Shown in pieces: positions 54,902 through 64,000 of a stretch of 64,000 bases of DNA (positions within the stretch are counted from its first letter, which is position 1; every line of letters begins with the position of its first letter). The notes beneath the pieces are model-generated. The model worked only from the letters and a program-made list of their open reading frames with translations. It searched no databases and was not told the DNA's origin. Position numbers and translations under genes: made by a program. Origin of the DNA: an uncultured Draconibacterium sp. (GTDB lineage: Bacteria > Bacteroidota > Bacteroidia > Bacteroidales > Prolixibacteraceae); the NCBI RefSeq assembly GCF_963677565.1, contig NZ_OY781982.1, positions 1 through 64,000 on the forward strand, read 5' to 3'.

Positions 54902-55915
54902 TCAAAGTTTTTTCGCACCTATTCCAGGCAAATCAGTTAAAGTAACTTTCCCGTCGATTATTTTCATGCCATCAAAAATATCATTGCTAATCAACAATGC
55001 TCCATCTAAATCAGCCCAGTCGCAAAGCGGCGACAATTGCGATGCTGCCGATATTGCACAAGAGGTTTCTGTCATACACCCCAACATTACTTTCATATCG
55101 AGTGCACGAGCAACATCAACCATTTTTTTAGCTTCACGCATCCCGGTACTTTTCATCAGCTTAATGTTTATCCCGGAATATACATCTTTAAATTTCGGGA
55201 TATCGTGAATACGCTGAAAAGCTTCGTCAGCAATCGTTGGCAGCGGACTATGTTCCGTTAGCCATGCCATATCATCAACCTGTTCTTTTGGCATGGGCTG
55301 CTCAACAAATACGATTCCCTGTTCATCCATATAATGGATCATTTCGAGGGCTTTGTATTTGTCTGTCCAGCCTTGGTTTACGTCAACACATAATGGCACG
55401 TCGGTAACCGACCGAATGGTTTCAATCAGTTCTTTGTCATTATCGCGCCCCATTTTAACCTTCAGCATTTTAAACTCGGCAGCTTCTTTGGTTTTTTCAA
55501 TTATCACATCGCGCGTATCAATGCCAATTGTATAGGTGGTATAAGGTGTGTCTTCCGGTTTTAGTCCCCATATTTTATACCAGGGCTGGCCTAGTATTTT
55601 ACCCACCATGTCGTGCAAAGCAATATCGATACAGGCTTTTGCTGCCCGGTTCCCCGGCTCCAGTTGATCTACATATTGCAGAACTTCTTCCATACGGAAC
55701 GGATCATTAAAACCCGATAAATCAACTTTTTTCAGAAAGCGGGCGACTGTTTCGTGTGATTCGCCTAAGTAAGGCGGCATCGAAGCTTCTCCATATCCAA
55801 TCAACCCGTCGTGTTCCAATTCCACCAACATAACAGGTGTGGTTGTGCGCGAACTCGTGGCTAGTGTAAACGTGTGTTTTAACTGAAGTTCAAAAGGTTT
55901 AAAATGTAATTTCAT
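54902..55915 (-). CDS. Dipeptide (L-Ala-D/L-Glu) epimerase, enolase superfamily
   Basis: 337 residues from the ATG at 55915. Muconate-lactonizing-type barrel: KMLKVKMG (Lys-x-Lys), LCVDVNQGW (Asp), FVEQPMP (Glu), TIADEAF (Asp) and INIKLMKSTG (Lys). Matches YcjG/YkfB-type L-Ala-D/L-Glu epimerases that recycle the peptide of murein. Downstream of the NlpC/P60 gene by 17 bp, so it should process the dipeptide that enzyme releases. Confidence 0.92.
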   Translation of the reverse strand: MKLHFKPFELQLKHTFTLATSSRTTTPVMLVELEHDGLIGYGEASMPPYLGESHETVARFLKKVDLSGFNDPFRMEEVLQYVDQLEPGNRAAKACIDIALHDMVGKILGQPWYKIWGLKPEDTPYTTYTIGIDTRDVIIEKTKEAAEFKMLKVKMGRDNDKELIETIRSVTDVPLCVDVNQGWTDKYKALEMIHYMDEQGIVFVEQPMPKEQVDDMAWLTEHSPLPTIADEAFQRIHDIPKFKDVYSGINIKLMKSTGMREAKKMVDVARALDMKVMLGCMTETSCAISAASQLSPLCDWADLDGALLISNDIFDGMKIIDGKVTLTDLPGIGAKKL

Positions 55916-55932
55916 CTGCAAAACTTTTGATA

Positions 55933-57117
55933 TTATTCCGGCAAAACCTGTTTGAAAAAGGCATTGTCAACTACCCACTCAATTCCGTTTCCATCGATGT
56001 TGTTTATGATACGACGCGTGCGTACAAAACCTTTTTCGTAATGTTCCGTGTACTTTTCGCTGTTACCGTCGAGACTATTGATGCGCACTTTCCCTGATGC
56101 ATGGATAAACTCCTGATTGCCCAAACACAAGCCAACATGTGTCACTCTTTCTTTCTGGTCGGCAGTGGCTTTTCGTCCAAAAAATACCAGGTCACCGGGC
56201 TCTAATGTTTCGTAGCCATTTTGCGTATCAATCAACTCTCCGTATAATGTTTGTTGCGAAGCATCGCGTTGCAGAATTACTCCATGATTGTAATAAGCCG
56301 ATTTAACAAATCCGCTGCAATCAACCATTTTTGCCGAAGTGCCGCCCCACAAATAAGGAACACCCATAAATTTTCCGGCCGTTTTCAATACATCTTCTGC
56401 AGCTACACTTTTGTTGTACCAAATATCCAGGTCAACACATTCATCTTTCTTTACAAATGCCTCGCGACCATCAGCCAGTAGTATTTTATAAAATTCTCCG
56501 GCTTCGTCAACAACACTTAACAAATTGTCCAAAACCAAATCAGTCTCAACGTTTGAATTTGCTTCCGGACCGCTATAAGCAAAACCATATTGTTTTTTAT
56601 ATAGTACTTTCTTGAAGCTTTTCCACTCCGCTAGTTCAGCATTGGTTTTTGGTGCTATACCGGCACCGTCAACCCAGCCAAAATAACGATCGGGAGTTTG
56701 AACCAAATACCAGCCATCTTCTTCATGATACACCTTGACAGGTGTTCCCATTATCGATTGTGTCAACATTTCGGCTGAATGCCTTGCAATGCTGCGGATA
56801 TTGCAAACCGAAAGCGTTACAATAGCCCACGGATTTTCTTTGTAAGTTTCATCCGGAAAAAAATTAACGGAAAAATTAATGCCGTTTTCATCTGCTAATG
56901 TTTTCAAAGCATCAAAAGCACTTTTCGATACGGTAGCTCCGCTAATTTCCAATCCATCATCTTCCGCAACAAGTTCTACATTACAGTAAGCTAAACGCTT
57001 ATCTTTAATTTGCTGATCAATCAACTGATCAACTTGTTGTTGAATTTCCGGATGTTGTGGGTGAGTACAAGATGTCATAATCAAAAAAACTAGAAAAATA
57101 ATTTGAGTACATTTCAT
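55933..57117 (-). CDS. NlpC/P60 gamma-D-Glu-diamino acid endopeptidase lipoprotein
   Basis: 394 residues. Lipobox IMTSC (Cys17). SH3-like region (~100-260), then the C40 peptidase: GVPYLWGGTSAKMVDCSGFVKSAYYNHG (catalytic Cys), RVTHVGLCLG (His) and EFIHASGKVRIN (third residue). Similar to YkfC. Releases L-Ala-D-Glu from murein peptides. Own operator/promoter just upstream (57129-57153). Confidence 0.92.
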   Translation of the reverse strand: MKCTQIIFLVFLIMTSCTHPQHPEIQQQVDQLIDQQIKDKRLAYCNVELVAEDDGLEISGATVSKSAFDALKTLADENGINFSVNFFPDETYKENPWAIVTLSVCNIRSIARHSAEMLTQSIMGTPVKVYHEEDGWYLVQTPDRYFGWVDGAGIAPKTNAELAEWKSFKKVLYKKQYGFAYSGPEANSNVETDLVLDNLLSVVDEAGEFYKILLADGREAFVKKDECVDLDIWYNKSVAAEDVLKTAGKFMGVPYLWGGTSAKMVDCSGFVKSAYYNHGVILQRDASQQTLYGELIDTQNGYETLEPGDLVFFGRKATADQKERVTHVGLCLGNQEFIHASGKVRINSLDGNSEKYTEHYEKGFVRTRRIINNIDGNGIEWVVDNAFFKQVLPE

Positions 57118-57128
57118 TGCGCTACATG

Positions 57129-57153
57129 ATTTGTATTACATATTACAAATATA
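57129..57153 (-). promoter_or_regulatory. Second GntR/FadR-type operator overlapping the NlpC/P60 promoter
   Basis: The same 22 bases as at 53066-53087 (ATTTGTATTAC + ATATTACAAAT). The minus-strand -7 box TATATTTG (57153-57146) overlaps the operator, so binding would block transcription of the NlpC/P60-epimerase genes. Confidence 0.82.
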
Positions 57154-57217
57154 AATTTTAAAGTGGTTTTCCAGAGAATCACCCCGTGAAAAATTCAGAC
57201 TTAACGTCAATATACGA

Positions 57218-58651
57218 TTAGTTTTGGGTAACCGGCAAATATTCGAACTCAAGATGGTAGTCCCAGGTATCGAAATACAGGTTACCACCCTCCCACTCCA
57301 GCTCTCCACGCTGAAAATCAAAAGGTTCACTTCTGTAAAACTTTTTAGGTGGCACCAGTTCGCGGGCATAATCATCGTTTACCACCAGGCGGTAACAATC
57401 CAGCCCGTTCATGTAAAACTCTTTTATACGCATATCGTCTGAATCGATCAGTTTAAACGACGGATCAACCGGCACCCAACCAACTCCTTCGTAATATACC
57501 TCGGCCCAATCGTGCAGATTTTTGGTTTGCGGTAACAAATACCAGCCACTTTGCCATTTGCAGGGAATTCCGAGGCTGCGGGCCATGCTTAAAAACAAGA
57601 AGGTTTGCATACCGCAATCGCCATGCATATTTTCGAGTACGTAACAAGGAATACAAGGCATAACAGAATATTCGAGCGCTCCTGCCCAGAGGATATTATT
57701 GTTTATCCAATAATAGATAAGTTCGACTTGTTTTACCGGATTTTTTTCTTCGCCCACAATGTTGCCTGCCAATGATTTTATCTGGTCGTTAAACACAATG
57801 TGCGGTAAACGCTCGGCAGTATACTTTTTGTAAAGCTCCGAAGTTTTATCATACGGTTGCACATCTTCGGGTTGGATATTAAACCACTGTGCCGCGGTTT
57901 CAAAAATATAGGAGATTCTAAAAACCGTTTTCTCATCCTGAACGGCTTGCTTCTCCATATATACTGTACGTTGTAAAGTTTCGTTCGGAGCAATTGTATA
58001 ATCCTCCTGACTAGCTTCCAGAAATTCAACATGTGACAAACGCTGCGAACCGGCTCGCGGATAAGGCAACCAACATTTTACCAGTTCGCCATCCGGCACG
58101 GCATTGGCATCAAGCGTAATTGTATAATTTACTTTTATACGTTGCTGCTTAAAGGGCTTTTGAGGTTCAATCGTCTTTTCGAACCATTGCGGAATAACAG
58201 TTTGCTGAAAATCCTCAACACCATCATATGTTTTGCCGGATATTTCTTCCTTAATCTTTCCGGCAGCCTCGTTTAACCGAAAGAAATTACTGACTGCTCT
58301 TGAAAAATAGCGTTTCTCGCCATCTATAATGCGCATTTCCAACTGTCTCGCCTGCTCCCAATTATCCAAATCCTCGTCTGTTATATCAGGAAAGTATTCG
58401 CGCAGTTGCTCTTTTACCTCAACACGTGTATATGGAAATTCTTTTCGAAGACGGTTGATCGTTTCCAATTGAATTTGAAATTGCTCATTAGCCGAAACCT
58501 CAAGCATCTTTTCTTTCAAAATACTTTCAGCTTCACTGAATTTTCCTTGCGATAAATATGTTTGAAAATCGAACAACTCCTTGTTTCTATTTTGACAGGA
58601 ACAAACCACAATAAGCAAAAAAATAAAAAATGATTTTCGTAAAAACGTCAT
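57218..58651 (-). CDS. Transglutaminase-like cysteine protease lipoprotein
   Basis: 477 residues, lipobox LLIVVCSC near residues 12-19. N-terminal helical region, then the transglutaminase core: MHGDCGMQTFLFLSMARSLGIPCKWQSGW (Cys), LHDWAEVYYEG (His) and WVPVDPSF (Asp), the full triad. Function in murein peptide or protein cleavage is inferred from the operon: it follows the regulator gene by 9 bp and precedes the NlpC/P60 gene. Confidence 0.87.
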   Translation of the reverse strand: MTFLRKSFFIFLLIVVCSCQNRNKELFDFQTYLSQGKFSEAESILKEKMLEVSANEQFQIQLETINRLRKEFPYTRVEVKEQLREYFPDITDEDLDNWEQARQLEMRIIDGEKRYFSRAVSNFFRLNEAAGKIKEEISGKTYDGVEDFQQTVIPQWFEKTIEPQKPFKQQRIKVNYTITLDANAVPDGELVKCWLPYPRAGSQRLSHVEFLEASQEDYTIAPNETLQRTVYMEKQAVQDEKTVFRISYIFETAAQWFNIQPEDVQPYDKTSELYKKYTAERLPHIVFNDQIKSLAGNIVGEEKNPVKQVELIYYWINNNILWAGALEYSVMPCIPCYVLENMHGDCGMQTFLFLSMARSLGIPCKWQSGWYLLPQTKNLHDWAEVYYEGVGWVPVDPSFKLIDSDDMRIKEFYMNGLDCYRLVVNDDYARELVPPKKFYRSEPFDFQRGELEWEGGNLYFDTWDYHLEFEYLPVTQN

Positions 58652-58660
58652 TTTTGATTA

Positions 58661-59386
58661 TTAGTAGGAATTGTGTAAATATTTCTGATAAATCTCCATG
58701 GTGCGGTGCAAATGAACTTTCATTAACTCTGCTGCATCGTTACCTTTTTGTTTGTTTATCACATCAAAAATTTTCAGGTGATATTCGAGCGTAATATCCT
58801 TCTCACCTTCCACATTTGCATAAATCAGGTTTCGCATTCGTGGCAACAAAGAATAGATGGGCTCCATCGAAATCTGAACAATCGGATTATGCGTAGCCTT
58901 GGCAATTAGCAGGTGGAATTTATTGTCCAAATCGGCCTCCATTTGAATATTATCAGGGTTGCAGGCCTTAAAAGCTTCAATATTTTCCTGAATATCGCTT
59001 AAATCATTTTGTGTACGCTGCCTGGCAGCCAAACTTGCAATTTCAGGCTCGAACAACCTACGAACTTCAATAATTTGCGCAATCAGGTTATGGTCGAACT
59101 GCATGTCGTAATACAAATTCAGGTTTTTAATTGCATCACCAATTTGCAGACCGGTCACTGTCATTCCGCTACCTTTTGTAATTTCAATAAGTCCGCGGGC
59201 ACTTAGCCTACGCAATGCTTCGCGCAAGGCTGTTCGGCTAACACCAAACGATTCACACAATTCCCTTTCTGTTGGTAATTTCGATCCTACAGGAAGTTTT
59301 TTTTCACGAATGGCAGCTTCAAGCCTACGCTCAATTTTCTGACTCAATGTGAGTTTACTACCAATTTTCCTAAAGACTTCGTCCAT
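58661..59386 (-). CDS. FadR/GntR-family regulator with FCD domain (muropeptide regulon)
   Basis: 241 residues from the ATG at 59386 (TTG at 59389 is the alternative). N-terminal winged helix: LPVGSKLPTERELCESFGVSRTALREALRRLSARGLIEITKGSGMTV. C-terminal helical FCD domain with metal/ligand-type residues (LIAQIIEVRRLFEPEIASLAA, LDNKFHLLIAKATHN, HLHRTMEIYQK). FadR-type regulators bind TGTnnnACA-type palindromes, matching the operators at 53066, 57129 and 59431. Ligand likely a muropeptide-derived sugar or peptide. Confidence 0.92.
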   Translation of the reverse strand: MDEVFRKIGSKLTLSQKIERRLEAAIREKKLPVGSKLPTERELCESFGVSRTALREALRRLSARGLIEITKGSGMTVTGLQIGDAIKNLNLYYDMQFDHNLIAQIIEVRRLFEPEIASLAARQRTQNDLSDIQENIEAFKACNPDNIQMEADLDNKFHLLIAKATHNPIVQISMEPIYSLLPRMRNLIYANVEGEKDITLEYHLKIFDVINKQKGNDAAELMKVHLHRTMEIYQKYLHNSY

Positions 59387-59430
59387 CAAATTTAATTTAA
59401 GTAAACAGGTACATTTCTATAAATTGTCCT

Positions 59431-59450
59431 ATGTATTACAAATGTAGTAT
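59431..59450 (-). promoter_or_regulatory. Third operator, at the regulator's own promoter
   Basis: ATGTATTACAAATGTAGTAT contains the TGTATTACA core and a minus-strand -7 box TACATTTG (59446-59439), the same box-plus-TAATA layout as at 57129. Lies 45-64 bp upstream of the regulator ATG, so autoregulation is likely. Confidence 0.75.
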
Positions 59451-59625
59451 TTTAAAGGTAACTATTCTGTGATATGCTTTTTAACACGCTTCAAAATACA
59501 GCTAATTGCTAGCATACTGATTAATAAACCATTGCATTTCGGAATGAAAACCCACCTCTGAAAAGCTTGCGTCACAATAATTTTTTAGTACTTTAAACGT
59601 CTTTAAAACATCAATCTTTTTCGCC

Positions 59626-61281
59626 ATGACAAAGTTGTACATTACATTTTTAATCCTGACATTTTCTATTGTATTAAAGGCACAAATTCCGCAAAACTCC
59701 GACGCTGATGTATTAAACTTAAACAAACCTGAAAGAGTTGAATGGTTCCGCGATTTGGGATTTGGAATGTTTATTCATTTTAGTTTCGACAGCCAGTTGG
59801 GAATTGTGATTAGCCACTCGATGGTTGGTGCATCGAATGATTACCTTGATCGCTATATTAATGAACTTCCGAAAACGTTTAACCCGAATAATTTTGATGC
59901 AAATGAATTAGCAACACTGGCCAAGCTTGCCGGAATGAAATACGTTGTTTTTACAGCAAAACACCACTCCGGTTTTTGCATGTGGGACACCGAAACCACC
60001 GATTTCAATATCACAAACACACCCTACGGAAAGGATATTCTTGATGAATATGTACAAGCTGTTCGAAACGCAGGACTGGCGGTAGGAATTTATTTTTCGC
60101 CTGAAGACTTTAATTTCCTGCACGAAAATGGATTGGAAGTACGTCGCACCAATATTAACGATATTCCTCATCACCTTATGAAAAAATACCTGGAGTTAAA
60201 CGAACTTCAAACCATTGAGTTGATGGCAAAATACGGCGATATCGATATATTGTTTTATGATGGAGGAGAAGGTCCGTTGGTTGAAAAGTGTAAACAAGTG
60301 GTTTGGGAACTACATCCTGATGTTGTGGTCACACGTGGTGCCATGAATACACCGGAGCAAACTATACCCGGCACTACACTTACCGATCCGTGGGAAGCTT
60401 GCCTCACCATGGGAACACAATGGGCATATAAACCGACCAACGAAAATTACAAATCGGGCGAACGTCTGTTGGAAATATTAATTGAAACAAGAGCTAAAGG
60501 CGGCAACCAACTGCTAAATGTTGGCCCAAAGCCAAATGGAGAGCTTCCGGAAGAGCAAGAAGCTCGATTACGCGAAATAGCAGCATGGAACTTTGTGAAT
60601 GGCGAAGCAATTGAAGCAACTTCTCCATGGATTATTCCGAACGAAGAAAATATTTGGTTTACCTGGAAACCTGAAGAAAAGACGCTTTATGCAATATTAA
60701 CTAAGCAACCCGAATGGCCTCGTGGTGAACGACGCGAATTTGTTTTGCGCTCGGTAAACAGCACTGCAAATACTTCTGTTTCTGTATTAGGGCAATCAGA
60801 CAAACTCGTAGAATACATGCCGGAAACTGATGCCCAAACCTATTTTGAACAACAGGAAGATGGTTTACACATATCATGTGTGCGTGCGCAACGAATCTAC
60901 AACAATCATGAGTGGAGCAATCCACTGGTCTTAAAAATTACAAATGCAGAACCGGCATTTGATCCGCCTGTGATAAAAACCATCGGGGCTGAGATTATTC
61001 GTTCAGGTGGAGCTACCTATATTCAATTTAAAGGCGAATTAGTAAATCAAGATGATAGTGAAAATTTAGAAGCCTGTTTCCAATATCGGCCTTATTCAGG
61101 CTCTACTAACGATTTCAATTCCAACAAATGGCAAAAATCAGAAACAGTGGAAATTCGTGACAAGACATTTATGTTCAGGATGCGTGTTAAAAACGAAAAA
61201 AATACCTACCAGTACCAAACACTCATAATGCATCCAAAAGCCACTATATACGGGAAATACAGAACAATAGAGATAAAATAA
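59626..61281 (+). CDS. Alpha-L-fucosidase (GH29)
   Basis: 551 residues, signal peptide (FLILTFSIVLKAQ). GH29 features: DLGFGMFIHFSFDSQ, MKYVVFTAKHHSGFCMWDT, then GDIDILFYDGGEGP with the likely nucleophile Asp in YDGG, and KGGNQLLNVGPKPNGELP. C-terminal beta-sandwich. Releases L-fucose from glycans outside the cytosol. Precedes a sigma/FecR/SusC cassette on the same strand, so possibly part of that fucose-linked locus. Confidence 0.93.
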   Translation: MTKLYITFLILTFSIVLKAQIPQNSDADVLNLNKPERVEWFRDLGFGMFIHFSFDSQLGIVISHSMVGASNDYLDRYINELPKTFNPNNFDANELATLAKLAGMKYVVFTAKHHSGFCMWDTETTDFNITNTPYGKDILDEYVQAVRNAGLAVGIYFSPEDFNFLHENGLEVRRTNINDIPHHLMKKYLELNELQTIELMAKYGDIDILFYDGGEGPLVEKCKQVVWELHPDVVVTRGAMNTPEQTIPGTTLTDPWEACLTMGTQWAYKPTNENYKSGERLLEILIETRAKGGNQLLNVGPKPNGELPEEQEARLREIAAWNFVNGEAIEATSPWIIPNEENIWFTWKPEEKTLYAILTKQPEWPRGERREFVLRSVNSTANTSVSVLGQSDKLVEYMPETDAQTYFEQQEDGLHISCVRAQRIYNNHEWSNPLVLKITNAEPAFDPPVIKTIGAEIIRSGGATYIQFKGELVNQDDSENLEACFQYRPYSGSTNDFNSNKWQKSETVEIRDKTFMFRMRVKNEKNTYQYQTLIMHPKATIYGKYRTIEIK

Positions 61282-61401
61282 ACAAGTCATTTTTTTAAAA
61301 TATATTTTTTTTTACGTTCAGGTTTACTACCTTTATTTTTATTAAACTAAACTAAAGTATAACTCATTTAATTTTGAGTTTATACAACTAGCTGGGACTA
61401 A

Positions 61402-62001
61402 ATGCTGAACGATCAAAGAACGAAACTGTCAATTGCCGGAGGAAACACCAGGCGCTTCCAATATCTTATGGAAGTAACTTCCGATGAATTACTTCAATAC
61501 GCATTAAGTTTTGTACGCAATCAGGAGGTTGCAGAAGAACTGATCAGTGATGTTTATGTAAAAATATGGCATAAAAGATCTGAACTTCCCAATATTCAAA
61601 ATATCAGATCCTACCTATTTATTGCTGTCAAGAATAGTTGCTTGTCACATCTCAGAAAAATGAAAAACGATAAAATTGTATTTATCGACGAGTACAATGA
61701 TTTTTTATTTCCAGTTGTTGAAAGTAAAAACGATGAATCCATTGAAAAAGACATGCTAAGAAAGATTTATGCAGCAATTGAGGAACTTCCGCCAAAATGC
61801 CGGGAAGCATTTACTCTTGCTAAAATAAATGGATTCAAACATCGCGAAATTGCTGAAATAATGGCTATTTCGGAAAAAACGGTCAACAACCATCTGGTCA
61901 CCGCCCTAAAAAAAATATCCGGCGCATTAGGCATCGAAAAGAAAAAGAAAGCAAAGAGTTCGCCATTAAAACAAGCCAGCTTGTTTTCCTTCACCTTTTA
62001 A
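61402..62001 (+). CDS. ECF sigma factor of the second FecI/FecR cassette
   Basis: 199 residues. Region 2: ELLQYALSFVRNQEVAEELISDVYVKIWHKR; region 4: LPPKCREAFTLAKINGFKHREIAEIMAISEKTVNNHL. Basic C-terminal tail (KKKKAKSS). FecR and SusC genes follow; it would turn on the partly visible locus running off the right edge. Confidence 0.93.
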   Translation: MLNDQRTKLSIAGGNTRRFQYLMEVTSDELLQYALSFVRNQEVAEELISDVYVKIWHKRSELPNIQNIRSYLFIAVKNSCLSHLRKMKNDKIVFIDEYNDFLFPVVESKNDESIEKDMLRKIYAAIEELPPKCREAFTLAKINGFKHREIAEIMAISEKTVNNHLVTALKKISGALGIEKKKKAKSSPLKQASLFSFTF

Positions 62002-62125
62002 ATGGTCCAGTAAATAACTTTTCTGGTTCTACTTTTCTATTATTATCTCAATAATCCACATTTTTTTATTGTAACATTAGGTATAGAATAATATATGCAC
62101 GTCTTTTTAGGTAGAAAGACGATAA

Positions 62126-63103
62126 ATGACCAAAAAAGACAATACATACGAGCTCATTGTTAAGAAATTAACAGAGACGATTAATGAGGATGAAGAGCGG
62201 ATTCTCATCAATGAGCTCGACAAAAATAAATCCATAGCAAAAAGCTATTCCAGCATTAACATCTTTTGGAAGAAATATTTCCCAAAAACAAAAAACCACT
62301 CTATAATACAGCAAACTGAAAAAAAGCTCGGATTCACATATCAAGATAGTGCAAAATCCAGCACATGGAAATGGATTGGAATTGCGGCCTCAATATTATT
62401 TATGGTATCGCTGGTCTTTTCAATCAACTACATAATTGAGAAAAGGCAAGCTCCAACATTAAATGAATACAGCTGCCATGCAAAAGAAATTAAGACCTTA
62501 ACGTTAAGCGACGGAACAAAAGTTTGGCTAAACTCATCATCGCTGTTAATTGCAAGCGAACCATTTATCGGAGACAAAAGAGAGGTTACCTTGTTTGGAG
62601 AGGCCTATTTTGAAGTAGCACCCGACAAAGAAAAACCATTTATTGTTGAAACCCCAAACCTTAAAACTCAGGTTTTGGGTACTCACTTTAATGTAGTAGC
62701 CTATCCTACCGATGAAATTCATGAAATATCGCTTTTTGAAGGAAAAGTACAGCTGCAACCTAACGCCAATAATAATACGGCAATTTTAAATCCTGGCGAC
62801 CGGGCTTACTTTAATATGCATACCGGTAGCCTGAAACTTATACATACCGATCTTGGCAAACCCGCACAGTGGCGCGATGGTATTCTTAGGTTTTACGATG
62901 AAGACCTGTTCAGTATTTCAAAAAAGCTGGAACGCCATTTTCAGACCCGGATTTTTATTGCTGATTCGGTTAGCGGAAACCTGAAATACACAGGAGAATT
63001 TGAAGAAGAATCGCTAGAAAGAATACTCGACTTACTGAGTTCGGCAAAAACGTTTAATTACCGAATAAATAACAACGGAATAATTATAGAATCGAAAAAA
63101 TAA
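62126..63103 (+). CDS. FecR-family anti-sigma factor (second cassette)
   Basis: 325 residues. Cytoplasmic N-terminus to ~80, membrane helix WIGIAASILFMVSLVFSINYI, then FecR domain: LSDGTKVWLNSSSLLIASEPF, REVTLFGEAYFEVAPDKEKPF and TQVLGTHFNVVAYPTDE, and a C-terminal domain (FSISKKLERHFQTRIFIADS...). Partner of the SusC STN domain. Confidence 0.93.
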   Translation: MTKKDNTYELIVKKLTETINEDEERILINELDKNKSIAKSYSSINIFWKKYFPKTKNHSIIQQTEKKLGFTYQDSAKSSTWKWIGIAASILFMVSLVFSINYIIEKRQAPTLNEYSCHAKEIKTLTLSDGTKVWLNSSSLLIASEPFIGDKREVTLFGEAYFEVAPDKEKPFIVETPNLKTQVLGTHFNVVAYPTDEIHEISLFEGKVQLQPNANNNTAILNPGDRAYFNMHTGSLKLIHTDLGKPAQWRDGILRFYDEDLFSISKKLERHFQTRIFIADSVSGNLKYTGEFEEESLERILDLLSSAKTFNYRINNNGIIIESKK

Positions 63104-63219
63104 AAAACAAAAAAGGATGAATTAAAAAGCGAAATTCTTCATCTGAGTCTGATCAACTCAGTTAAAAGAAGAAAGGAATGAACTAAATTTTATTGTTTAA
63201 CAAACTAAACTATTATTGT

Positions 63220-64000
63220 ATGGAAAAATGCATTAATGTTAAGCTATCCCGTTCATCGGGAATGCTGCAAAAGCTTCGCCGGGTAACAACTGCCACCATG
63301 GCATTGTTACTGGCGTTTGTAATTAGTGTACAGGCCAGCACTTACTCTGAATCGGTTAAATTCGATTTAAAGATGAAGAAGGCCAGCCTGAAAGAAGTAT
63401 TTCAAACTATCACTGACCAAAGTGAGTTTAAATTTGTTTACAACAACGACGTTGTAAACGACAACCAAAAAGTTTCGGTATCAACCGAAGATGCACGTGT
63501 TGAAGAAATTTTAGATGAAATTTTACCACAACACAACCTCGACTACAAAGTTGTAGACCGCCAGGTAATTGTTTATCCTGCAGAAAAAGAGACTGAAGCC
63601 ATTGATTCGGAAGCCCAGCAAGGCAATACTATCAACGGTAAGGTTATCGACACTGATGGTCTTCCACTTCCCGGAGTATCAGTAATTGTAAAGGGAACAA
63701 CCATTGGTATTGTAACCAATCCTGATGGAGAATACTCTTTGGAAGTACCTGCTGATGCACAAGTTCTTATCTTCTCGTTTGTTGGTATGCGCGCCGAGGA
63801 AGTGATTATCGGAAACAAAACAACCATTAATGTAACAATGGAAGCCGAAGCCATTGGTTTGGAAGAAGTAGTGGCAATTGGTTACGGTACCGAGAAAAAA
63901 GCTACCATTACGGGTTCGGTTGCAGGAGTGAAAGGTGAAGATCTGAAAAAATCACCGGCACTCAACATCTCGAACAACCTGGTTGGTAGAACTCCCGGTT
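63220..64000 (+). CDS. susC: SusC/RagA transporter with STN domain (partial, 3' end outside window)
   Basis: 260 codons visible. Signal region (TMALLLAFVISVQAS), STN domain (~residues 47-118), carboxypeptidase-regulatory-like domain (INGKVIDTDGLPLPGVSVIVKGT), TonB-box-like LEEVVAIGYGTEKKATITGSV, then the start of the plug domain. It starts 116 bp after fecR. Truncated only by the window edge. Confidence 0.93.
   Translation, partial: MEKCINVKLSRSSGMLQKLRRVTTATMALLLAFVISVQASTYSESVKFDLKMKKASLKEVFQTITDQSEFKFVYNNDVVNDNQKVSVSTEDARVEEILDEILPQHNLDYKVVDRQVIVYPAEKETEAIDSEAQQGNTINGKVIDTDGLPLPGVSVIVKGTTIGIVTNPDGEYSLEVPADAQVLIFSFVGMRAEEVIIGNKTTINVTMEAEAIGLEEVVAIGYGTEKKATITGSVAGVKGEDLKKSPALNISNNLVGRTPG

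Noticed and set aside
1..64000. CRISPR array or rRNA operon
   Set aside because: No regularly spaced direct repeats of CRISPR type and no conserved rRNA segments; the only periodic DNA arrays are the IS21 end repeats and the in-frame lipoprotein repeats.

Overview
The window reads as a chromosomal segment of a glycan-degrading member of the Bacteroidota, probably a marine or sediment Bacteroidales/Marinilabiliales relative. Evidence: SusC/SusD pairs driven by ECF sigma/FecR cassettes, lipoproteins with short lipobox signals, Bacteroidota-type -7 boxes (TAnnTTTG), a CTnDOT-style tra/mob module and a Bacteroidota-type tyrosine integrase. The species is inference; no rRNA is present.

Layout. 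(1) 1-14673, minus strand: a polysaccharide utilization locus (sigma factor, FecR, SusC, SusD, a BACON lipoprotein with three 98-residue repeats, a heparanase-like GH79-type hydrolase, two DUF1593/Sde182-type proteins and a large lipoprotein alpha/beta hydrolase). (2) 14674-28900: an accessory region. It holds a complete IS21-family element whose right end abuts the C-terminal stub of a DUF2326 (ABC-three-component-type) gene, then a cut-down conjugative element (TraA/ParA, a DUF3408-like protein, a TraD-position protein, an oriT-like folded region, MobA/B/C), a KAP NTPase, an ORF6N protein and an integrase next to two identical tandem tRNA-Asp genes. (3) 29246-36640: a metallophosphoesterase and the Leloir galactose genes (MFS transporter, galT, galK, GntR-type regulator, divergent galM) with two matching operator-like sites. 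(4) 36741-41838: acyl-CoA synthetase, TPR protein, CPBP protease. (5) 41870-59450: a large muropeptide/MurNAc salvage region (AmpG-like permease, GH9-CE4 fusion, SpoIID-domain protein, DUF4922 HIT-like protein, double-GT2, amidase with golvesin insert, BadF-type amino-sugar kinase, MurQ, Ala-Glu epimerase, NlpC/P60, transglutaminase-like protein, FadR/GntR regulator). Three TGTATTACA-type operators sit at its promoters. (6) 59626-64000: GH29 alpha-fucosidase and the start of a second sigma/FecR/SusC cassette, cut by the window edge.

How it fits together: regions 1 and 6 take up and trim extracellular glycans under FecI/FecR-type control. Region 3 feeds galactose into glycolysis. Region 5 appears to be a FadR-type regulon that cuts, imports and catabolises peptidoglycan fragments: sugar via kinase and MurQ, peptide via NlpC/P60 and the epimerase. 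It includes several unexpected members (GH9-CE4, SpoIID without a signal peptide, DUF4922, double GT2) and is the best candidate for an under-described system. The accessory region carries traces of phage- or plasmid-related functions and a deletion scar at the IS21.
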